NCBI GenBank assembly: GCA_903830285.1
Contig: CAIKTE010000331.1
Location: 1-32,314, forward strand
Direction of reading: 5' to 3'
Source of the DNA: an uncultured Chitinophagaceae bacterium
GTDB taxonomy: Bacteria; Bacteroidota; Bacteroidia; Chitinophagales; Chitinophagaceae
DNA: 32,314 nucleotides
How positions within the stretch are numbered: position 1 is the first letter of the stretch; the number at the start of each line of letters is the position of its first letter. Position numbers and translations under genes: made by a program. Of this stretch, positions 26,416 to 32,314 are shown in pieces. The notes beneath the pieces are model-generated. The model was not told where the DNA came from and did no database searches. It saw only the letters and a program-made list of their open reading frames with translations.

Positions 26416-26472
26416 CCGGTTGGTGAAAACACCCAACCGGGGCTATGCTTTTATTTAGCTTTCTTCAAAAGA
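26416..26472 (-). repeat. Interspersed repeat copy 4, inverted relative to copy 3
   Basis: It reads CCGGTTGGTG-AAAA-CACCCAACCGG (26416-26440), then GGCTATGCTTTTATTTAGCT, on the plus strand. This is the reverse complement of the left half of copies 1-3. With copy 3 it brackets the inverted repeat at 26241-26303. Confidence 0.7.
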
Positions 26473-26585
26473 AGACCACGAACAATAAATCTAATAGGGG
26501 TATATTTTCTGAATTAGTTTATTTGACGAATTCTTAAAGTTTGTTTCCTAATTCGTGTAATTCGATAGCATTCGTGTAATAAAAA

Positions 26586-27551
26586 TTAATAGTCTCTTTG
26601 TATTAAAAATGCTGCTAATTCGATCAGTGATTTTTTTCTAATAGATAATACAGCAATATCTTCCAGATGCTGCATGGCTGTTTGCAGATATTTTTCTTTT
26701 AACTGATTAGCCCATTCATCCACATTGCAGGCCCTGTAAATGGCCAGCACTTTTTCTACTTTATCTGCAGGGTTTGTACTGATCAATTCCTGTAATGCTT
26801 CTTTTTGATTTGCAGATGCGCTTGCTAAAGTATGCAGCATCAAAAAGGTCTTTTTATTCTGTCGGATATCTCCGCCCATATCCTTTCCGAATTTTTCGGG
26901 ATTGCCGAAAGCATCTAAATAATCATCCTGTATCTGAAATGCGATACCCAGATTTTTTCCAAACTCATAGATATGCCGGCAATTATGTTCGCTGGCACCT
27001 CCCAGGATCGCTCCCATTTCCAAACTTGCTGCCAGTAAAACAGAGGTCTTCAAACTGATCATGGCAATATAATCATCCATCAAAACATGATCCTGTTTTT
27101 CAAAGTCCATATCCAGTTGCTGACCTTCACAAACTTCTCTGGCGGTTTTATTGAACAATGCTAAAATGCGCGGCAGATAATTGATATTGATCTTGTTGAT
27201 ATAATCGTAAGAACGTATCAGCATTACGTCTCCGCTAAGTAAGGCAGTATTATCTCCGTATTTTTTATGCACGGTTTCCATGCCGCGGCGCAGACTGGCC
27301 GCATCCATGATATCATCATGTATCAAAGTGAAATTATGAAACAGTTCTATCGCTATGGCTGCCTGAAATGTATCGGGATTGATATCTGCAAACAATTCAT
27401 TTCCCATTAAACAGATCACCGGTCTGATCCTCTTTCCTCCCAGTGATAAAAAATAATCACAGGGTTCATATAGTGTAGCCGGATGCTTCGGAAAATGCTC
27501 TATCGCAAACCGTTCTGCAAATATTTTTACAAGTTCGTTAAATGAATGCAT
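26586..27551 (-). CDS. Polyprenyl (isoprenyl) diphosphate synthase
   Basis: This 321-residue trans-prenyl transferase joins isopentenyl diphosphate units to an allylic primer for quinone, carotenoid or lipid-carrier synthesis. Both Asp-rich Mg-binding motifs are intact: LIHDDIMD (D79-D83), followed by the RRG substrate site, and IQDDYLD (D209-D213). GGKRIRP near residue 38 is the IPP-binding segment. F74 lies five residues before the first Asp motif, a position that usually limits chain length, so a C15-C20 product is possible but not certain. A perfect -7-like TAGGTTTG lies only 5 bases before the ATG. It is divergent from the next gene. Confidence 0.93.
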   Translation of the reverse strand: MHSFNELVKIFAERFAIEHFPKHPATLYEPCDYFLSLGGKRIRPVICLMGNELFADINPDTFQAAIAIELFHNFTLIHDDIMDAASLRRGMETVHKKYGDNTALLSGDVMLIRSYDYINKININYLPRILALFNKTAREVCEGQQLDMDFEKQDHVLMDDYIAMISLKTSVLLAASLEMGAILGGASEHNCRHIYEFGKNLGIAFQIQDDYLDAFGNPEKFGKDMGGDIRQNKKTFLMLHTLASASANQKEALQELISTNPADKVEKVLAIYRACNVDEWANQLKEKYLQTAMQHLEDIAVLSIRKKSLIELAAFLIQRDY

Positions 27552-27671
27552 AGCGCAAACCTACTCAGAAAACTAAAAGAAAGTTTAAAATAATTTTTCT
27601 AACTGTTTTTTATGAATTCAGTGGGAATCTTTTGGCATGATTTTGTCTAATGTTGTTTCAAATTAATCCTT

Positions 27672-28154
27672 ATGAATAAGATCCTATTAATTCTAGCATT
27701 CATTTCCATCAATTCCATCAGCTTCAGTCAGCAAATTAATACAGGCAGTGATTATACAACAGCCATTGGTGTAAAAGTATTCCCCGGGGCATTGGATATA
27801 AAACATTTCATCAAACCCAATGCTGCGGTAGAAGGGCTCGCCTATTTTTGGCAATATGGTTTTAGAGCAACGGGATTATATGAGATCACCGGAAATATCA
27901 ATACGGTAGAAGGACTAAAATGGTATCTCGGTCCGGGTGCGCATATTGGTTTTTATAATACAAAGTATGCCACTGATTATCCAACTCGTCAAAATGGTGT
28001 TGACTTTGGCATTGATGGTGTGATCGGATTGGATTATAAGATCAAAGGAGCACCCATTGATATAAGTTTTGATTGGCAACCCTCTTTTAATCTAATAGGC
28101 ACCAATAATTTTGAAGGCGGCTGGGGCGGTTTAGGGATCAGGTATACTTTATAA
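27672..28154 (+). CDS. Small exported beta-barrel-like hypothetical protein
   Basis: This 160-residue protein has a signal peptide (ILLILAFISINSISFSQQ). The remainder is made of alternating short beta strands rich in Gly and aromatic residues (AAVEGLAYFWQYGFRATGLY, LKWYLGPGAHIGFYNT, FGIDGVIGLDYKIKG, ISFDWQPSFNLIG) and ends GGLGIRYTL. This is the pattern of small Bacteroidota outer-membrane barrels with eight strands. I cannot assign a named family. It stands alone, with a palindromic cassette directly downstream. Confidence 0.7.
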   Translation: MNKILLILAFISINSISFSQQINTGSDYTTAIGVKVFPGALDIKHFIKPNAAVEGLAYFWQYGFRATGLYEITGNINTVEGLKWYLGPGAHIGFYNTKYATDYPTRQNGVDFGIDGVIGLDYKIKGAPIDISFDWQPSFNLIGTNNFEGGWGGLGIRYTL

Positions 28155-28172
28155 TATGATTTTCGCCCTCCT

Positions 28173-28380
28173 TGCTGTTTTCACCAACAACGGCATAACT
28201 TTTAAAACGAGATGTCACCCTGTCCAAAGGACTCCGTTGGAGAGGCTCTCGAAGGGTGAATTCAATTAATTGATACATTTCGTTCATCATGCTTCGAGAG
28301 CCTCAGCATGACAAAACATTTTGTAATTATACAATGAATGCCACTCCTCATGCAGCTTTCATCAACAACGACATAAAAAG
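28173..28380. repeat. Composite palindromic cassette 2 (B-A-A-B)
   Basis: The module order is the same as at 20267-20460. It starts with TGCTG-TTTT-CACCAACAACGG (28173-28199). Hairpin A1 follows (28215-28259, stem TCACCCT/AGGGTGA) with 20 extra bases in the loop that contain GTCC/GGAC and TCCAA/TTGGA palindromes. Then come hairpin A2 (28287-28311, identical to A2 of cassette 1) and TTTCATCAACAACGACATAA (28357-28376). No gene lies here. Confidence 0.8.
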
Positions 28381-28387
28381 GTTTGGG

Positions 28388-28666
28388 TTAAAATGAAAGC
28401 TTACTTATTTCAGTAAAAACTTCCCTTGTTGTTTCTTTATCATAAACACCCGCGAAAATGTACAAATCATTTATAGAACCATTTAATATTAAGGCTTCCT
28501 CATTGCTGATGCTGTTTAAACGCATACTATTTACTATAGCGCCAACATCTCCATGCTTTGAGCAAACCAAAAGTTTAACAGTATGACTATTACTAAACCC
28601 AATGGGGGTCTTATTAATTAAATGCTGACTTTCTGCCAACTTCTGTATAGCATCTTTTAAATTCAT
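28388..28666 (-). CDS. Hypothetical protein of about 92 residues
   Basis: The frame is open to a GTG at 28726, with further ATGs at 28720 and 28702. The first ~15 codons lie inside a palindromic repeat (28697-28725), so I prefer the ATG at 28666, which gives MNLKDAIQKLAESQHLINKT. The rest looks like a small alpha/beta domain (HTVKLLVCSKHGDVGAIVNS, EALILNGSINDLYIFAGVYD, then a final helix). I recognise no family and see no export signal or catalytic motif. If the longer start is real, the repeat has been recruited as coding sequence. Confidence 0.5.
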   Translation of the reverse strand: MNLKDAIQKLAESQHLINKTPIGFSNSHTVKLLVCSKHGDVGAIVNSMRLNSISNEEALILNGSINDLYIFAGVYDKETTREVFTEISKLSF

Positions 28667-28696
28667 AGCACAAGCTAATACTAACCAAACATGTTT

Positions 28697-28725
28697 CGCC
28701 ATTGTTGATGAAAATGCCATCGGCA
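28697..28725 (+). repeat. Single GTTGATGAAAA-type repeat copy
   Basis: GCCATTGTTGATGAAAATGC is a variant of the TGCCGTTGTTGGTGAAAACA module seen in both composite cassettes. It overlaps the 5' extension of the hypothetical gene ending at 28388. Another copy (TTGGTTTTTTCACCAACAAGG) lies at 29010-29030. Confidence 0.55.
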
Positions 28726-28763
28726 CTACATTTTAGCAACAAACTTTTTTTGAAGAACTTTTC

Positions 28764-28997
28764 TTAAGCCTCGTAGAGGCGACACTCATTTTTATTTATA
28801 ATTAATGTCGCACCTCCCGGGGCTTAAGGAACGTTACTTAAATCATATTTCTACCAAAATATCGCCTCTCTGAGGCTTTAAAAATTAGCTATTGTATGAA
28901 TCTGGCTTTATTCTTATGCATTTAACTCCTGAGGAGCGGCATTTTGGTAGACAAATATTAACAATGCAAGATCCAAAACCCCGGAGGGGTGATATTA
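28764..28997. repeat. Cluster of five GAGGCGACATTTTGGTAGA-type elements
   Basis: Five short elements each have a palindromic head (CCTCGTAGAGG, CCCCGGGAGG, GCCTCAGAGAGGC, CTCCTGAGGAG, CCCCGGAGGGG) and a tail like GCGACATTTTGGTAGA. Copies start near 28764 (+), 28805 (-), 28850 (-), 28924 (+) and 28975 (+). They fill most of the 477-base gap between 28727 and 29203; the rest is a terminator and no gene. Confidence 0.7.
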
Positions 28998-29152
28998 TTT
29001 TCGTCCATATTGGTTTTTTCACCAACAAGGATTAAAGCAAATAATAGAACACAGATGAAACTGATATTCGCTGATAATGCCGCAAAGCGGCATCAAATCC
29101 GTTCTCATCAGCAAATTCCGTGTCATCCTCGTTCTATTTATTTTTCCAACAA

Positions 29153-29186
29153 AAAAAACCTCTGAATATTTATTCAGAGGTTTTTT
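29153..29186 (-). terminator. Strong intrinsic terminator
   Basis: The arms AAAAAACCTCTGAATA and the exact complement (29171-29186) give a GC-containing stem with an A tract on one side and a T6 tract on the other. It lies 18 bases after the stop of the small exported protein gene at 29204. Confidence 0.8.
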
Positions 29187-29203
29187 ATATCGATCTGTAA
29201 CTG

Positions 29204-29605
29204 TTAATGGAATAATTGAGAAAGCGCATTGGTAGGATCGGTCGTTTTCATTCCTATCAATTTCGTCATCTGATCTTTTAATAAGATGCCACTTAATTTG
29301 CTTTTTAAACCACCGAATAAACTGCTTTGTTTTTGCTGATATTGTGTGGGGTCTGATGCCTGCAAAGGCATAATATTCGCTTTTTGTCCCAGATAAGAAG
29401 ATACAGCATCCGATACCTGTGGTTGTTGAGCAGAAGTTAAACTCAAAGCAGGAGTCAATTTACCCATAATGCCTGCAGTTAATTTGTTTACGTCAAAACC
29501 TGCAGCACTTGCTGTTTTGGCAAGATCACCCATGCTGCCTAATTGTGCATTTGCGGAACCGGTTAGAGCAAATGCAATAGTTAATACGATCAATATCTTT
29601 TTCAT
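29204..29605 (-). CDS. Small exported helical hypothetical protein
   Basis: This 133-residue protein has a clear signal peptide (KKILIVLTIAFALTGSANAQ). The rest is predicted helical and low in Cys and aromatic residues: LAKTASAAGFDVNKLTAGIM, LSLTSAQQPQVSDAVSSYLG, QKQSSLFGGLKSKLSGIL. It resembles small periplasmic Bacteroidota proteins of unknown role (DUF2780-like in general character, not a confident match). It is a single gene with its own terminator, downstream of ftsY on the same strand but 55 bases away. Confidence 0.65.
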   Translation of the reverse strand: MKKILIVLTIAFALTGSANAQLGSMGDLAKTASAAGFDVNKLTAGIMGKLTPALSLTSAQQPQVSDAVSSYLGQKANIMPLQASDPTQYQQKQSSLFGGLKSKLSGILLKDQMTKLIGMKTTDPTNALSQLFH

Positions 29606-29660
29606 GTTAAATTGTTTTTACAATTATAACAATTATTCTGATTTGAAGAAATGAAAATCA

Positions 29661-30617
29661 CTATAATTTAAAGAGACTGTCCACAAATTCATGCTTATCA
29701 AATATCAGCAGATCATCGATCTTTTCGCCGATACCGATGAATTTAACGGGGATCTTGAATTGATTGGCAATAGCCAGCACCACGCCCCCTTTTGCAGTAC
29801 CATCCAGTTTGGTAATGATAATAGAATTTACATCTGTTGCTACCGTAAAATGTTTAGCCTGTTCCAATGCATTTTGTCCGGTACTGCCATCCAATACCAG
29901 CATTACTTCATGAGGTGCATCGGGTATGATCTTAGCGATCACGCGTTTGATCTTTGTCAGTTCTTCCATCAAATGCAGTTTGTTATGCAAACGGCCTGCT
30001 GTATCAATGATCACAATTTCGCTACCCCTTGCAATGGCAGCTTGTACCGTATCAAATGCCACGGCACTGGGATCGCTGCCCATCTTTTGTTTTACGATCG
30101 GCACACCTACTCTTTCGCTCCAGATGGTCAACTGATCAACCGCTGCGGCACGAAATGTATCTGCGGCACCGAGTATCACACTATGTCCTGCTTTTTTATA
30201 ATTATAAGCCAGTTTACCGATGGTTGTTGTTTTGCCCACACCGTTCACGCCAACGATCAGTATGATATAGGGCTTTTTACCGGCGGGGATCTCGAAATTT
30301 TTGTAGGACTGGTCATCGGCATCCACCAACACCGCTTCGATCTCCTGTTGCAGTAAACTGTTGAGCTCACTGGTATTGATATATTTATCCTGTTTAACCC
30401 TTTTCTCTATTCTGTCAATGATCTGAATGGTGGTCTCGATACCCACATCTGCACTCACCAAAGCATCTTCCAGATTATCCAGTACTTCCTCGTCAACAGT
30501 GGTCTTACCCGCAATGGCTTTACTGAGTTTAGCAATAAAACCTTCTTTGGTCTTTTGTAAACCATCTTCCAGACTCTGCTTTTCTTTTTTTCCGAATAGT
30601 TTATCGAAGAAACCCAT
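29661..30617 (-). CDS. ftsY: Signal recognition particle receptor FtsY
   Basis: FtsY is the GTPase that receives SRP-ribosome complexes at the inner membrane so that membrane proteins are inserted during translation. The 318 residues make up the NG core with a short N-terminal tail in place of the long acidic A domain of E. coli FtsY. The motifs are intact: G1 GVNGVGKT (123-130), DTFRAAAVDQL (153-163), DTAGR (205-209), TKLDGTAKGG (269-278) and the closing GIGEKIDDL. In Bacteroidota ftsY commonly follows rpmB-rpmG-DUF4295, as here. A terminator and a palindromic pair separate them in this genome, so ftsY probably has its own promoter. Confidence 0.97.
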   Translation of the reverse strand: MGFFDKLFGKKEKQSLEDGLQKTKEGFIAKLSKAIAGKTTVDEEVLDNLEDALVSADVGIETTIQIIDRIEKRVKQDKYINTSELNSLLQQEIEAVLVDADDQSYKNFEIPAGKKPYIILIVGVNGVGKTTTIGKLAYNYKKAGHSVILGAADTFRAAAVDQLTIWSERVGVPIVKQKMGSDPSAVAFDTVQAAIARGSEIVIIDTAGRLHNKLHLMEELTKIKRVIAKIIPDAPHEVMLVLDGSTGQNALEQAKHFTVATDVNSIIITKLDGTAKGGVVLAIANQFKIPVKFIGIGEKIDDLLIFDKHEFVDSLFKL

Positions 30618-30728
30618 ATCCGTTTGATTTATGAGGTTTGAGGTATTAAGTATTTAAAAATGCTCCTATTACTGAAATAGTCAAAGCGTTTTATAAAAGG
30701 ACAATGTTCGTTAAGTTAAGGACCGCGA

Positions 30729-30805
30729 TGTCATGTTGAGGCTCTCGAAACATGATTTTATAGCGTTCATTCCATTGAGCACTCTTCGAGAGCCTCAGAG
30801 TGACA
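30729..30805. repeat. Palindromic hairpin pair (A-A), third copy
   Basis: There are two hairpins with the same conserved loop as in the cassettes: 30731-30755 (stem TCATGTT/AACATGA, loop GAGGCTCTCGA) and 30780-30802 (stem CACTCT/AGAGTG, loop TCGAGAGCCTC). The outer B modules are absent. This pair, the terminator at 30895 and AT-rich filler make up the 333-base gap upstream of ftsY. Confidence 0.8.
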
Positions 30806-30894
30806 AACCATAACTTAATTATAGAACCTAAACATATTTATTTCCAAGTAATAAAGAAAAGCTTTAATGCTTGCTATAAAATTATACAAATAAC

Positions 30895-30929
30895 AAAAAA
30901 GCTGTCTCAACACAAGGTCAAAACAGCTT
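30895..30929 (-). terminator. Intrinsic terminator of the L28-L33-DUF4295 operon
   Basis: On the minus strand the stem AAGCTGT / ACAGCTT, extended by G-U pairs (TTTGA / TTGAG), is followed by T6. It lies 22 bases after the DUF4295 stop. Confidence 0.75.
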
Positions 30930-30950
30930 CTTATCATTTCATCGGCAAAA

Positions 30951-31121
30951 TTACTTTGCTAAGAATTCTTTTACTTTATCCTTGTGCACGATCGCTTCTT
31001 TAAAGGTATATGCACCGGTTTTAGGGCTGCGAACAGCCTTGATTACTTTTGTCCAGTTTTTTGCTTCAGCGGCGGCCTTTTGGTCTTTGGTCTTGATCGC
31101 TGTTTTTGCTGCTTTTGCCAT
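30951..31121 (-). CDS. DUF4295 small basic protein of the ribosomal cluster
   Basis: This is a 56-residue Lys/Ala-rich protein starting MAKAAKTAIKTKDQKAAAEA, followed by KNWTKVIKAVRSPKTGAYTF and KEAIVHKDKVKEFLAK. It matches DUF4295, found in Bacteroidota directly after rpmG. Its start lies 2 bases after the L33 stop, so it must be co-transcribed with the ribosomal proteins. Its size, charge and place point to a ribosome-bound protein. I recall a Bacteroidota-specific ribosomal protein named bL38 from Flavobacterium ribosome structures that may be this family, but I cannot confirm it. Confidence 0.85.
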   Translation of the reverse strand: MAKAAKTAIKTKDQKAAAEAKNWTKVIKAVRSPKTGAYTFKEAIVHKDKVKEFLAK

Positions 31122-31123
31122 GA

Positions 31124-31306
31124 CTATTTAATTTCTTTATGAACAGTTACTTTTTTCAAAATAGGGTTAAACTTCTTTAACTCCAGTCTTTCAGGAGTGT
31201 TTTTCTTGTTCTTTACAGTAATATAACGGCTTGTACCTGGTTTGCCACTTGTTTTGTGCTCGGTACATTCCATGATCACCTGAACTCTGTTGCCTTTCTT
31301 TGCCAT
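31124..31306 (-). CDS. rpmG: 50S ribosomal protein L33
   Basis: This 60-residue large-subunit protein binds near the E site. It shows the L33 pattern [18 protein letters not shown] followed by [20 protein letters not shown]. It is the Zn-free form: only one Cys (C14) remains of the two CxxC pairs that define the zinc-binding form. It follows rpmB after 5 bases and precedes DUF4295 by 2 bases. Confidence 0.96.
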   Translation of the reverse strand: MAKKGNRVQVIMECTEHKTSGKPGTSRYITVKNKKNTPERLELKKFNPILKKVTVHKEIK

Positions 31307-31311
31307 TGTAA

Positions 31312-31548
31312 TTAGATTTTAGAACCTTCGGCTCTTAATTTTTTGATTACTGAATTCAAACCATTTTTATTGATGGTACGGATAGCTTCAGTAGAAACTT
31401 TCAATGTTACCCAACGATCTTCTTCTGCGAAGAAAAAACGCTTGGTCTGTAAATTAGGTAAGAAGCGACGTTTGGTCTTAATGTTTGAGTGAGAAACACT
31501 ATTACCAGCGATCGGCTTTTTTCCTGTAACCTGACATACTCTTGCCAT
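31312..31548 (-). CDS. rpmB: 50S ribosomal protein L28
   Basis: This 78-residue large-subunit protein has the family start [20 protein letters not shown], followed by [16 protein letters not shown] and [14 protein letters not shown]. It lacks the paired Cys of the zinc-binding type (only C5), which matches the L33 next to it. It is the first gene of the L28-L33-DUF4295 operon, with an exact Bacteroidota promoter starting 23 bases upstream. Confidence 0.97.
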   Translation of the reverse strand: MARVCQVTGKKPIAGNSVSHSNIKTKRRFLPNLQTKRFFFAEEDRWVTLKVSTEAIRTINKNGLNSVIKKLRAEGSKI

Positions 31549-31570
31549 AACTCTGATTTTTTCGGGACGG

Positions 31571-31600
31571 CAAAGGTAGGGAACCTGTACTAAATAGCAA
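31571..31600 (-). promoter_or_regulatory. Promoter of the rpmB operon
   Basis: On the minus strand a TTG (31598-31600), 19 bases and TACCTTTG (31571-31578) match both parts and the usual spacing of the Bacteroidota housekeeping promoter (TTG, TAnnTTTG). This leaves a leader of roughly 15-20 bases before the L28 ATG. Confidence 0.7.
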
Positions 31601-31743
31601 TAGAAAAAAACTGTTTTTTAGATAATTTCTTCACATTACAAGGATAAATTCCATTTGGTTGATAAGAAAGGGCTGTTTATCCACAAATTTCCTTTCTTAA
31701 GCCATAGAAGATGAACGCCACTTCATCCCTACTTTGCGGTGGT

Positions 31744-31810
31744 CTTCTTCGTAGCCTCTTCGTATCTTCTTCGTACTAAGTCCGTCAATTGACGGACTTA
31801 GTACGAAGAA
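31744..31810. repeat. 11-bp tandem repeat leading into a perfect 44-bp palindrome
   Basis: CTTCTTCGTA-like units begin at 31744, 31755 and 31766, exactly 11 bases apart. The third unit is part of a perfect palindrome (31767-31810, centre CCGTCAATTGACGG, no spacer, no mismatch). It lies about 205 bases before rocD in the 467-base gap between rpmB and rocD. Apart from the rpmB promoter I see nothing else certain in this gap. Confidence 0.85.
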
Positions 31811-32015
31811 AGTGGCAATCTGCTATTTGTAAAACTGCAAGAAAATACCCTAAAAGCAAGAAATAATTTTTATCTTGCTCTCGAATTGAAACAAATATGA
31901 AATTTCTTCATCAAAATCTTGATTTTCTCGATCATCCCGCAAAGGGATTATCATTTTTGCTGCAATAGCATCGTCATTTCGGTATTTCAATTCATTTTTC
32001 TAATTATTATATTTT

Positions 32016-32314
32016 ATGTTAACTCATACCCAGTCTGAGAAAGCTGCCTATTTTATGCAGTTGGAAGACCAATTCGGCGCGCACAATTATCATCCCATTC
32101 CTATTGTGCTGGAAAGAGGCGAAGGCGTTTTTCTCTATGATGTAGATGGCAAACGTTATTATGATTTCTTAAGTGGCTATTCGGCCGTTAATCAGGGTCA
32201 TTGTCACCCCAGGATCATCCAAACATTAGTATCCCAGGCACAAAAACTGACCTTAACATCCCGGGCTTTTTATAATAATTTACTGGGTGAGTACGAACAG
32301 TTCATCACTTCCTA
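32016..32314 (+). CDS. rocD: Ornithine aminotransferase, N-terminal part (cut by window end)
   Basis: This is a PLP-dependent class III aminotransferase that moves the delta-amino group of ornithine to 2-oxoglutarate, giving glutamate semialdehyde. It links arginine and proline metabolism in the cytoplasm. Only the first 99 codons are present. They show the family pattern: [20 protein letters not shown], then [20 protein letters not shown], then QGHCHPRI and LTSRAFYNN. The PLP lysine lies outside the window. The ATG at 32016 is the first in frame after an AT-rich leader. The FGAHNYHP and SRAFYN segments distinguish it from acetylornithine transaminase. Confidence 0.93.
   Translation, partial: MLTHTQSEKAAYFMQLEDQFGAHNYHPIPIVLERGEGVFLYDVDGKRYYDFLSGYSAVNQGHCHPRIIQTLVSQAQKLTLTSRAFYNNLLGEYEQFITS

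Noticed and set aside
27556-27563. TAGGTTTG on the minus strand as the promoter of the polyprenyl synthase
   Set aside because: It matches the -7 consensus exactly, but no TTG is found at the expected distance and the transcript would begin at the ATG itself. A leaderless message is possible but not supported.
29691-30356. 221-residue plus-strand frame opposite ftsY
   Set aside because: It is rich in Cys, His and Tyr without any domain, and lies entirely antisense to ftsY, whose motifs are complete.
20267-30805. CRISPR array
   Set aside because: The repeated hairpins are scattered over 10 kb in pairs, not regularly spaced with unique spacers, and no cas genes are present.

Overview
The window looks like a chromosomal segment from a Bacteroidota bacterium, most likely of the Chitinophagaceae type, with fairly low GC. 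The evidence is a SusC/SusD outer-membrane pair, a ribosomal cluster L28-L33-DUF4295 next to ftsY, a DUF2027-Smr protein, genes without Shine-Dalgarno sequences, and a promoter of the Bacteroidota form (TTG, 19 bp, TAnnTTTG) in front of rpmB. The species cannot be named from the sequence alone.

Layout. 1-9.1 kb: the tail of a histidine kinase, an OsmC-like protein, a DUF6688 membrane protein, a small membrane protein and a secreted GH13 alpha-glucan hydrolase. These are followed by a TlpA-like lipoprotein, a YVTN beta-propeller protein, a DUF4440 protein and a TPR protein. 9.1-15.4 kb: murQ and a SusC-SusD operon with an unusually long SusD, separated by an 18-bp hairpin terminator. 15.5-20.2 kb: a metallophosphoesterase flanked by direct repeats, an AHSA1-like protein, an unrecognised secreted protein carrying a truncated internal duplication, and a TPR protein with a possible cysteine-hydrolase domain. 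20.4-23.2 kb: a TetR regulator, a DHA2 drug exporter and a universal stress protein, with a perfect 26-bp palindrome at the tetR start. 23.2-27.6 kb: an amino-acid permease overlapping an Smr-domain gene, then a polyprenyl diphosphate synthase. 27.6-32.3 kb: small secreted and hypothetical proteins, ftsY, the ribosomal cluster and the start of ornithine aminotransferase.

The most unusual content is not protein-coding. The larger gaps hold at least five kinds of interspersed palindromic element. One kind keeps its loop constant while its stem changes in a compensatory way. Two kinds are combined in the same order in two cassettes of about 200 bp lying 8 kb apart. Some copies have a second small palindrome inserted in the loop. 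A perfect 44-bp palindrome preceded by an 11-bp tandem repeat lies upstream of rocD. No tRNA, rRNA, CRISPR array, transposase or prophage gene was seen.

Most genes are ordinary housekeeping or envelope functions. Working links are likely between SusC and SusD (TonB-dependent nutrient import), between TetR, the exporter and UspA (a stress or efflux operon), and among L28, L33 and DUF4295 (ribosome).
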